Shown one piece after another: positions 13,501 through 24,077 of a DNA stretch of 64,000 nucleotides (position 1 is the first letter of the stretch; each line of letters begins with the position of its first letter). The stretch spans positions 1 to 64,000 of the forward strand of contig MU858053.1 in assembly GCA_033297075.1 (NCBI GenBank), in the 5' to 3' direction. Position numbers and translations under genes: made by a program. The stretch comes from Rhypophila decipiens (taxonomy: Eukaryota; Ascomycota; Sordariomycetes; Sordariales; Naviculisporaceae). The notes below the pieces were generated by a model. That model ran no database searches. It was not told where the DNA came from and worked only from the letters and a program-made list of their open reading frames with translations.

Positions 13501-14438
13501 ACATGATATGATGATGGGGTGACAATCGTACCTGCTGGAATCACTTGCACGGTGTTTGAGCCGCTTCTCGGGGAAAAGCGAACCAGACTTCTCTTTTATC
13601 ATGAGAATAACCCTGTGCTCTGGTCTGGCCTCATTTTTGGGCTTCTCAGCTTTGCCTCTCGGCCCTCCGAGACTCTGCCTTTCCCAAGCAGACAGACTCG
13701 ATGACATGAGTCCGAGCAGGTCCAGCTGGCAAACGCCGAGAATGACCAAGCAAGTCCGAGGATTATTCACAACTATTTGTAAACCCCGTAGTAACCGTAT
13801 TCAGACTAAGGCTTATGACATTGATGGTTGGTTACCCAGTGACCGGACATGTAGATTTTCTGATTAGTTCTCTCAGAGTCCGAATTAGTCTCGTACGTAC
13901 AGTACGTCGTGGTGTGTGTGTAACAATGTCCTCCAAAAGAAGATGGTTGCCACATAGCCAACTGAACTGGAACACCAAAATCGAAACGGACGAATCACAT
14001 ATTGTGGACAGTCTGAAGTATCCGTACCAATGAGAATCATTCCATTGCTCGATCCATCACAACTGTGAACTGTTCGTGGAGAGTAATTACTAAAGGCTGA
14101 ACCAAAAATTGACTTGCTAATTACTAACGGGATATCAAGAGAAAATTGCAGCAGATATACTTCAGACATGAAGAGTTCGGAGTAAGAGATACGCATCCCA
14201 AAATACAGTCTATGACACCTCTTGAATATACCTCGCCTCGTGAGTTGCCTCCAAACCGTGTCACATACCAGCCTGGCACGCCTGACGTACTAGGCATCCT
14301 CCTAATAACGAGATACCTTCAAACCCCATGATAACATCAAAATATGTGCTCGCTGTGCCTGACCACCACATTGAAATAAAGCCCCCGCCCTTCCTGCCAA
14401 CAGACCTTTGGTCATCATTACAATTCTACCCCATCACC
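10524..14438. other. 3.9-kb gene-poor region
   Basis: No open frame with family resemblance, signal peptide or splice pattern. The left end should contain the flotillin 3' UTR. A short 10-bp direct repeat (gcttacgaaa, about 2.6 copies) starts at 10925. The rest is mixed composition (roughly 45-50% GC by eye) without large repeats I can see. It may carry non-coding transcripts or decayed sequence. Confidence 0.4.
10925..10950. repeat. 10-bp short tandem repeat, 2.6 copies
   Basis: The unit gcttacgaaa occurs twice perfectly, followed by gcttac. Too short to imply function. Confidence 0.7.
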
Positions 14439-16226
14439 TCAAAGTTTCAACTCCCCAAGCACACTACTATACCCCTCCAGAATCTGCCTCGCCCGCTCCT
14501 CACTCCGCGGCTTGAACGCCATCTGGTAATGATTCGGCTCGAGAATGACATGGCTATTGGTAGCCTGCGTATCGATGGGGATAACCTCGCCCGTCTTGGG
14601 GCAAGTCCTGGGCGCCGAGTTGAAGGCCCAAAGGGAAGCAGCGCCAAAGACAAACATCTCGTCGTCGACGATGTTTTGGCCGAGACAGGTCCGCCGGCCC
14701 CATCCAAAGGTGTGCATGGCGTGGCCCTCGCGGAAGTTGGGATACCGCGTGAGCGGCTCCTGGTAGGTGGGCCAGCTGGGGTCGAGCCAGCGCTCGGGGC
14801 GGAAGTTTTCGCCGTCGGGGTATTTCTCTGGTACGCGGTTTATTGTCCTTTTTTTTGTTTTGTTAGATACTAGTAGTAGTGGCGAGGTTGGGAGAGCAAC
14901 GGCTTACCATTCACAGGCTAGAACAATGGTTCCTTTCTTGATCTTTACGCCGCGGTACTCGTCGTCTCTCTCGGCTTGATGCGGTACACCTAAAATGAAA
15001 ATGTTAGCTTCGGTCCACAGGCAAGATATGCTGGACCATGGCACATACCCAGCGGCACACCTGATCTCCACCGGACCGTCTCCTTCAGACACGCCCGGAC
15101 CGTGGGGAGGTTGGGAAAGTCCTGCATGGTCGGCATCCGGTCGCCACACACGCGATCAATCTCGTCCTGTGCCTTCTTCTGCCACTCGGGGTGCAGCCCC
15201 ATGGCCATGAGGAAGAACTTGAGCGGCCCGCTGATAGTCACCACACCAACCAGGTTCAAGAAACCGATCATACAGCTAGCAAACACCTCTTGCTCTTCCT
15301 CCTGGTCCAGATTCGGATTCCCCTCGCGCGCAATCTGCTCAAAATACCGATAGGCCCACGTATCGTTAGGCAGCTCGCCCCGTCGGTAGCGATCCTTTGC
15401 GAGGCGCAGGTTGTTCAGCCACCAGGCGCGCTGGGTCGACTCGCGCTCAATCTCAAACTTGTACCAGGGGTTGGCAAAGGCGGGCAGGTACCAGAGCGGA
15501 GTCATGGTGTTGGTGATGGGGCCCGAGACGCTCATGCAGTGGAGGGTCTGGTCTGCACTCTCGCCGTTTGCGCGACCTTGTGTCGCTTCGTCCCACGCCA
15601 GCCGGGACATGACACGACCGCAGTATTCACGCGTGTAATCCAGGAAACGTGCGGGGTCGAGGAGCATGAGGCCCAGGAACCGCTTCATCTCCCGCTCGAC
15701 ATGGCCGTAAAAGTGGTGCTTGTAGGCTTCTGCCATGGCGGCGTGACACCATTTCCGCTGGTTCTTCCAGATATCTAGCAGATGTGTTAGTATAGTGAAG
15801 CTGTTGGAACAACTGGTCGTTGATGCTCATGTGAGAATTACCATGTCGGTCCATGAGCGCAGAGTACGCCGGGCCATCCTTGTGCTTGATCAAGGACCGG
15901 ATCTGGGGACGCCCCGAGTAGATGTGACCTCTCTTGACCAAGAGCTCTTCGGCGATCTTCTCGTCAGAGATGACGATGAATGTCTGGTTCAAGGCATGGG
16001 TCTGGTAGATGGGTCCATGGATGTCGGCCCACTCCTTGAACTTCAACCACATGGAGAACCTCGGAAGATCATGAACTCGGCCGACGATGGGGAACTGCTG
16101 TGGCCCCGGGAACTTGGGCTCAGACCCGAGCGTCTTCTTTCTCCATGACAGTATCTGCTGTACAGCAGAGATGAGAAGACTGGGGATGGCGAGGTAAAGC
16201 AATACCAGCGCTAGACCCTCCATCAT
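14439..16226 (-). CDS. cytochrome P450 monooxygenase, membrane-bound
   Basis: Four exons: 16226-15842, 15774-15049, 14989-14908 and 14847-14439, with introns of 67, 59 and 60 nt, giving 533 residues. An N-terminal membrane anchor (residues about 4-25) is followed by a Pro-rich hinge (KFPGPQQFP). Further along come the K-helix ExxR (E360-R363 in KETVRWR), the PERF-type motif (FRPERW, 413-418) and the heme loop FGWGRRTCLG with ligand Cys452. The closest style I recognise is the broad OrdA/CYP64-like class of fungal P450s, but family placement needs alignment. The I-helix position that normally reads A-G-x-D/E-T reads V-G-V-V-T (304-308), so the acidic residue is missing. It stands alone in more than 8 kb of gene-poor sequence, with no biosynthetic partner beside it. 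Splice junctions preserve frame at all three introns. Confidence 0.9.
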
Positions 16227-19200
16227 GGCGCTTGGGTGGAGATTGGGCTGGGGTTGTCAACGAAAAAGAAACTGACAGGATGGATAGACTAGATAAGAAA
16301 GGCCTGGGGGTTGGAAAGGGATAATGAACTTGACGAGCAGGCCATAAGAATACTCGAGCCCCCAAGAAACTTGAACCCAGGTGAGCGGGATGCGACCTAC
16401 CGTGACTTATATCTCTGCTCCCCGGCACACAGTTCCCAGACAGATCGGACCCATGCTTGTGCGAGCTTCATTACCCAAACAAGTAAGGACTAAAAGAACA
16501 TGATGCCCGGGGACACGTCGTACATTACAAGGCCCATCCCAGGCACACCTGACGGATCTTGCTTCGGCCCAGCTGCAGAAAGTTCCGCTGTCCCTCGAGG
16601 CAGCCGTGGAGATGGTCCGTCACGGCGGGTCTTCATCAGCCTGTAGAGACACATGGGCATGAGTACCCTGGTTTGTGGGAGAGGCCCGCCAGAAGCCAGC
16701 ATTGTCGAGGGATCCGGGCATGATGAGAGTCCGGCCAAGGTATTATTTGCCAAAGTGCTAGCCCGCCGGATCCTTTTCAGGCTATACTATGTCCAGCAAG
16801 GTCTCTGCTGGGATGACTGCCACCACATAAGCAAGAGCTGCGTCCCTGGCCATGGCAGTGGGGCGGCCGTGCTCCCATCCAAGAATAGATAGAGTGATGA
16901 TGAAGGGGGTGGATGGTAGAAAGAAGGAAAAGGATCCGAACAGCTGAGGTATCGACACACGTTTGACTGCGTCGTCCCTAGTCGTGTTCCGCAAACATCA
17001 ATTACCAGCAAATTTGACCCTGGCAGAACTGACGTCCCGTGTCCCACAATACGGCTCTGACCCGACCGGGGATTCTGAAGGGATATCAATCTCAGCATCC
17101 AATGAGAGGCTTCAGAAAACCAGGATCGGAAGGTTTCCCCTTGCCTTTTACGGAACTGCAGGGAATAACCTCGATTCGCTGGGCTGGAGTCTGACTTGAT
17201 GCGCCACAGCTTCACTTGACAGCTCGACATTGGTCAACCTTGGGGCAGGAGTGAATCAATACCAGACCAGTAGGAAGCTATCACACTGCTGGCAGCGAGA
17301 TAATAACTCCGGCCAAGATGCCGTAAGGTGAAATCTGTCCCGGTTTCACGACAGCACTGATAGAGGGAGAGGGAGGTAGGGAGGTATGGTATGCTGGTAT
17401 GAAAGGGAGGTACTGTATGTACATAATGTACCAATATACCTCTTCAAAGTTTAAACTGGCAGTCAGCTTCCGGTTTTATTGGGTTCTTGTGGGGCCTAAG
17501 CTTATATGGACATTGTCTTGGGGATGTCCGTAGCCTGTGACTGTCTGAAGACCCGTGGGGTCCATTCCGCAATCAATAGCAATAAGTGAGCGTCAGATGC
17601 GACACTTTATTGGATGTTTTCACCCCCTCCCCAAAGGGGATTGGCGGCTACCGGTAACATGGGGTAAGACGTCTTGATAAGCCAGTCTGAAGTGATTGTG
17701 AGCCAAAAGAAGAGCAGAATATTGAGCCCGGCTTCAACAATCATCTTTGCGGCGCCATTCAAACCAAGGCAAATAATGGGGGAGTGTATATGCTCTTCTT
17801 TGTGTGCACCCCCCTCGCTCGCATCTGGGATCAACGTGTGTCCTTCCTTCAGTGGTCCTTTCATATGAGTTCGGCAAACACCAAGATTATGTACTTGCCA
17901 AGCCCTGGAGTTGGGATGGATGGACGTCTTCTCGTTCCCTCACCGCAACAAGCTAAAAGGTGCAGACTAGATGCGATCATGCGCAAATTAATTGCGATCG
18001 AGATATTCGGGTATCAAAGCATACTGAAGAACCCGAAACCGAGGGCATGACTTCTGATGTGTTTTCTCGACAATTGGCTCAAAGTCAGGACTCAGACGGA
18101 TGCTCGTCAAGCTGCAGGGGCCTGTGTCATTGGTCTTCCGCCGGGTAGAGCTAGACTCTCAAGTCGTCCTGGGGAAAGTACCCTCCTGGACTTATCTGAG
18201 CCCGTTCCCGTTCTTATCAGGAGGAAATCATGAAAGTCTGGCACCAACTGCATGCTGTCACCCCGGTAGGGTCCCGAGACCCGCCATACATGTCTCGACT
18301 GTCATTCAAACAGTGTGAACCGACGGACCGGAGCTATCGGCTGTAAAGAAAGCAGGACAGAAACTCGCTGTTGATGAACTCGGGAAACAGCCAAGTGTTG
18401 AAAGCGATCCCGCCAGACGATTCACATCTTGGCCTGGGCCATCGAAGTGACTTGATTTGACAGATACTCAATGGCCATAAATTCAAAGAGGTCAAGACAG
18501 GTCGTTGCTTCTCCGCAAATCCTCCTCGGTTCGTCTGTCCGCCTGGAAGAGACGGAATAGACGGGGTTGCACAGCATTGATATAATCCCGAAGAGCGGCA
18601 GATCCACTCAGCCTGCATTCGTTCGCTGTCGATGTGTTGTCGTCGTCGTCGTTCCAGAATATTACCCTTCTGTTCGGCCTACATGGTTTCTGTCCGTTGA
18701 CACAACAGCTGCCGTGCTAAGATTAGAAGCTTTGTCTGCTTTTCACCGAAACTACATACCTTCCAGAATGGTTCCGCCGCTCATAGCATAAACTGGAGAT
18801 ACTGAACATGAACATAATTAACTCCTCCGAGTCCCCTCCATGGGTGTATAGGGAGGGGCCAGGAGATCAATGTCTCATGGGAGCTGACATCGTGGGTTTG
18901 ATGGGAAGGATAGTATTCCATCTACGCGCAAATCGATCACGATGTGGCGTCGAGAGCCGCCTGTATTGTTGATCAACGCCGAGCCTCACATGGAAAGCAG
19001 CCGCATAAGCTCTTCGTCACGAGCACCCGCAAGGCCATTTGTTGATAGGTATTTCGTTGTGCGCCCACAAGAAGGAAGGACTTCGGGACCGAGAGATACG
19101 TTGAGCCCGAGCTTCCACTCAGGAGACCTGAATATGTGTACTTCATCGTCAAGCATAATGGTGGTCTTGACGCCTGCTTCAGCTCGGAAAGAAGCTGACC

Positions 19201-20866
19201 CAGACGCCTTGAGGGAGCTGGAAGCTTGTTTTGTCAGTGGTGCGCGGGGACAGCCATGATCGGTCTCACTTTCGGCTCAGCCCACCGATGCAGCTTGCTC
19301 GCTGTTGCAATTATTTCCAGCCACAAAGCTTGAACCTTTATTCATCCTCCTGGCGGCGGTGCTTGACGTCAGGAATCCTCTCTCTTTTTATTTGACTTTG
19401 CTTCCCTTTTTGGCATCATTGTTCCTAGCAGAACACGGATACAGCGGGAAGGAGGCGAGATGCTTGTCGCACGGCCCGTATCCGTCAAGTGAGTCTCACC
19501 CTATAACGCTGAAACAATACCAACAATTGTTATCGCTAGTTGATCTTGATATCGCTAGTTGATCGCGTCAACAGGGTGGACCCATGGATGAGACATCCGG
19601 ACCATCTGATCGGCATCAGGGCGGCTTGAAGACCGAGACCATCGCACGACCGGAGTCGGAAGCCCAAGCAATGATCGGTCGGGCAGGAGCATTCGGGGAG
19701 GACAAGGCAGCGACGCCAAGCCCCTTCAGGTATCCAATATCCCTAAAAAGGCCCGTCCCGGTGTATATGCCATGCGGTCGACAAGCCATCTCATCTCGCA
19801 AGGTAGCCGTTGGCCAATCTTGTCGATTCCATACGTATGTTGCACCTGGGCCAATCGGCCCTGGGACGCTGACCAGTGCCCAAGTATCTGCTCGGACGAG
19901 CTCAGGTGCTGATCGTGCGGAAGTTGGGCGCCAATCAATGAGGAGATCGGACGGAATACGGGCTCGGAAGACACCCGTCGCGTGTTGGTGTCACAAGGGG
20001 AAAGCTGCGTCCACAGCCGGCACACTTGTGCAGCGATTGGAAACGTCGAGTTTGAAGCTTGGAGGTTGAGCATGTTTGCAGCCAACGACATGAACTGGTC
20101 TGATGGTTGGTTCTGGATACATGCTCAGACTCGACTAGGCCGGGAAAGAAGTTGATGGATGGTCTGACGTTCGATTTGATCGATATTCCCAATCGAGCCG
20201 CAACATACAAACAAGGTTGTGTGCAGGCTTACGGAGACTGGCTGACAGTACATTTGGCGTGCCGTTATGCGGTTTCTTTTGGTGGCGGATTGGAGGCTTG
20301 CAGCATATCTCATCGCCGCCTGGTCCAATCGGAACATGCAGGTCATGTCCAGCAGCTGAAAGGTTGGTTGCTGGTCTGTTTAACAAATAAGAGTAAACTC
20401 TGCCGCTCTCTCATTCTTCCTGCCTGTGGTTTGATATGCATGACGGTGAAGAAGGGCTGACAGATGGCAGGAGGGAGTGGTGCTGAAGAGTTGGTGAGCT
20501 CGGTGTGTGAAGTCAATGATGTCGGCCAATGATTGGTGAAGACCGAATTGGGGGGAAGAGTGGAGCCTGAAGAAGCTCAGCAAAAGTTGACGCCTGAAAG
20601 CTCAGGACAGAATCATTATCAGTGATCGTCCCTCCTTGAACCCCGCCAAAATTCACAACCGTTGCTCGGGTACAGCTCTCAGCCAAATGCCAAGCTTTTG
20701 AGACCTGATGTCATCAGAAAACCAAACATAGCTCGACAACTGAATTGCTGCACAACGACCACGGAGAACTGCTAGGCCACGGAAGCCAGCAGCCACAGAG
20801 CCACCGTCGGGCGCATGCGTCGCATTCTTTCACCGACAATATTCACCCTTGATCCAGCAATCCACC
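16227..20866. other. 4.6-kb gene-poor region
   Basis: Between the divergent P450 (-) and palA (+) genes. I see no convincing gene. The longest open frame (19584-20069, plus, 161 codons) is Arg/Ser/Gly-rich with no domain, and the antisense strand is equally open. No transposase-like or reverse-transcriptase-like segment was recognised. Confidence 0.4.
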
Positions 20867-23649
20867 ATGGCAGCGTAGGTTCCTGAGACATTCCCCGCCA
20901 TGCGCATTTCTCTCGCTAACCATCGACAGCAACAACATCCTGTCCATCCCCTTTCGCAAGTCGTCGCATACCTCCCTCTCGGCCGCCATCCAAAAGTACA
21001 TCTCCACCAAATATGACCAACATCCCGATATGTTCAGACATGACCTCGAGGTCGTCGATAACCTCCGTCGTGATGCGGTCAATATCAGAGAAGCCCACGA
21101 GGTTGGCATCAAGAAGCTCCAGACCTATGCTGGTCAACTGGTCTGGATGGGCGGGAAATTTCCCATTGATGTAAGCAGTGACCTTCGAACCTGACTTATA
21201 ACATCAAGCCAACAAGATATCATCAACTCGCAGATCGGCGCCGACTTCACCTGGTACCCCGCTCTTGGTTACCATACCGAGCACCCCTTGGCTGCCAACA
21301 ACCTAAAGTACGAACTGATGAATATCCTCTTCAACCTCGCCGCTCTGTACTCTCAGCTCGCCTTTGCTGCTAATCGCCAAACGAGCGAGGGTCTAAAAAG
21401 CGCAGCGAGCTCTTTTTCCAAAGCTGCCGGGGTTCTGACCCACATGAAGAACGAGGTGCTGCCTGAACTCCGAATGGCCAACCCGCCCGATGATATGGAC
21501 GAAGCCACGCTAGAGTCGTTGATACAATTATTCCTGGCCCAGAGCCAAGAGTGTTTCTGGGTCAAGGCGGCCATGGACTCGTACAAGGACGCTTCGATTG
21601 CCAGGCTGGCGGCCCGCGTTTCGGATCTATACAATCTGGCCAGAGAAGCGGCAGTTAGGAGTGAGGCCATTAGCTCCACCTGGATTCATCACATGAGTGC
21701 AAAGCATCATCACTTTGCTGCTGCTGCTCAGTACCGGGCTGCTCGCGACTGCCTGGAGAAGCGCAAGTATGGCGAGGAGGTTGCTCGTCTGATCGACTCC
21801 CTCGCATGCGTCAACGAGGGCCTCAAGGAGTGCAAGGGCAAGTATCTCACCAAGGCCGTAGTGGATGACCTTCACGGTCTGAAGAGGCGTGTGGAAGAGG
21901 ACCTCAAGAGGGCAGAGAAGGACAACGACATGCTGTATCTGCACGCTGTACCGCCAAAGTCGGACCTCAAGATTTTAGAGCGAGCCAACATGGCCGTCGC
22001 ACGCATCCCTCCCGAGGTTGCCAAGCCTTTTGACTTTCTGGGTGACAAGGCCGAATTCGGGCCGGCTCTCTTTACGAAGCTCGTCCCTTTCGCAGTGCAC
22101 GTCGCTGTGTCAATCTATGAGGAGCGCCGCGACCGGCTTGTCAACAATAACATCATCACCGAGCTTGAGACTTTGACAGATAAACTCCATGGTATTCTGT
22201 CTGACCTCAACCTCCCCGGGTCCCTGCAGGCGCTGGAGAAGCCTCTCGGTCTGCCCGGCACACTGGTGCAACATGCCGAGGAGATAAGACAAGCAGATGC
22301 GCTCAACCGGCTCCAACGTGGTTTTGCCGACATCAACAAGCTGTGTGCGAGTGACCGAGCTGTTTTCGAGGAGGGCAGAGCCTTGTTGGCGGCCGAGGAA
22401 GAGGAGGACAACGCGTTACGACGAAAGTTTGGTACTCAGCGCTGGAACAGACCCGAATCACGCCTTGACCCAACTCCAAACGGCGGGGCCAAGCTCTGGA
22501 ACCAGGCTGCCGAGATTGATGGTTACTTTGCGTCGAGCACGTCAAGTGACGGTGTGGTACGCGAGAAGTACGCTGCAGTGCAGGAGACCCTTGCTGTCTT
22601 GGCCAGCTCGGACAGGGTCATCATGGACTACATCCCCAACAGCCGGAGAACCGAGATTCCCGAACCCTTAAAGCCGGCCCTTACGAGACTACGGGGTGCA
22701 TACAATGACGTCTTGCGTCTTGAGTCAAGGAGGAGGAAGAGAGTGGAGTCTTTGAAGACCAGATGCCGAACTGATGATATCAAGACTGACATCTTGGCGG
22801 AAGCAGCGCGCCTTGAACGCACATACCCAAACACGCAGATTGTAGCGGCGCATTTCGAAGACTTTTTTGACAAGAGGCTAGACACTCTGTATGAGCCTGA
22901 CGTCGAGGCCATCGAGAAAGAAGCGGCCGACCAAGAGAAGATCCTCACCGACGTGCAACGCGCGAACCGTGAGTTTGAGTCTCAAAAGAAGAGTGTCGGT
23001 GGCAACGCCGAGCGCGAGAAGGCACTGCAACGTCTAGATAATGCCTACTACAAGTACAAGGAGATTGTCAATAACGTTGAAGTGGGCAGGAAGTTTTACA
23101 ACGACTTGAGTCGGATCGTTGAGCAGTTTCGCAACCAGGCCCGGCAGTGGGTCAATGAGCGGAGGAAGGACGCTCGCAGTCTTGAAGAGTGAGTCACCCC
23201 CTGACTTTTTGTCTCTCGCTTCATCTCGTTACACTGTGTCTTGGAACTAACGTCGCACTGCGGATAGTGAGCTTTCGATGCCACCCCTGTCGTCGCTGTC
23301 TATCAATCAACCGCCGCAGCAAACAGCACATCAAGGGTATCAGACCAACCCCGGGCCGGCCTCGTACTACATGAATCAACAATCACCCCAGCAGCAGCAG
23401 CAACCCATTCGTCAGTCTGTGATGCATAGTCCTCCTGCTGAGGCGCAAATACAGAGCTGGGCGGATAATGTGGAGCAGGAACATCCCAAGCCGAAACCGC
23501 CTATGGCGCCGGTGGCTAATATGGGTGGTGCGTGGATGCCTGAGATGGGCATCAAGTTTGCGCCTTCGCCTGCTGGTGGGCCATCTGCCGGGGGCGGGCC
23601 ACAGGGCAAATCGACTTGGGAGCCTAGTAAGGGTATTCGGTTTGGTTGA
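20867..23649 (+). CDS. palA: BRO1-domain pH-response protein PalA/RIM20 (ALIX homologue)
   Basis: Four exons: 20867-20874 (only 8 coding nt), 20930-21170, 21234-23188 and 23268-23649, with introns of 55, 63 and 79 nt, giving 861 residues. The start reads MAANNILSIPFRKS, the canonical opening of the BRO1 domain, and is reached only by splicing the 8-nt exon. The BRO1 domain covers about residues 5-370 (GKFPIDIGADFTWYPALGY; NILFNLAALYSQLA). The coiled-coil V domain covers about 370-735. The C-terminal 125 residues are Pro/Gln/Ser-rich and end GIRFG. PalA binds ESCRT-III (Vps32) at endosomes and YPXL motifs in transcription factor PacC, and is required for PacC proteolysis at alkaline ambient pH. 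Frame is preserved at every junction, and the GKFPID/IGADF join matches other PalA proteins. Confidence 0.95.
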
Positions 23650-24077
23650 AACAAGCTTGAGTTGTGTGCTTGAAGGCTTACTGGTTGATCTTATATATAC
23701 TATATATGTTCTTGGTGTGGATGGACATGTCGAAGCTCAGCGGGCGGAAATGATGGCAGGCACATGGAGCAAAAACACCTCTTGGGCGATAAACATGAAT
23801 CTTTGGAAAGTGGTACAAATTAGCGATCAGTCATCGTTGCAGGTGCAGCCATAGCGAAAAATAAATGGCCGCTGTTTGGCGGGGATCTGTACCAAATTCC
23901 GGCCATTTTTTCTTCGCTACGACTGCAGGTGCAGATGATGTACGAGACGCCCCGATATAGTTCAGAATATAAGTAAACCAGGGCGAGGATAATACCAAGA
24001 TGTGTATGCGAGTGAACTCTATCGAGTAATCATATGCCAGCGGTAAAGAGATATATACTAAACTAGACTGGAAGCCC
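23650..24077. other. convergent intergenic spacer
   Basis: A 428-bp space between the 3' ends of palA and the minus-strand 669-aa gene. It should hold both terminator/polyadenylation regions. AT-rich patches such as tatatatactatatatg near 23691 fit that role. Confidence 0.5.

Noticed and set aside
19584..20069. 161-codon plus-strand open frame
   Set aside because: No domain, Arg/Ser/Gly-rich, the antisense strand is also open, and no splice partners.
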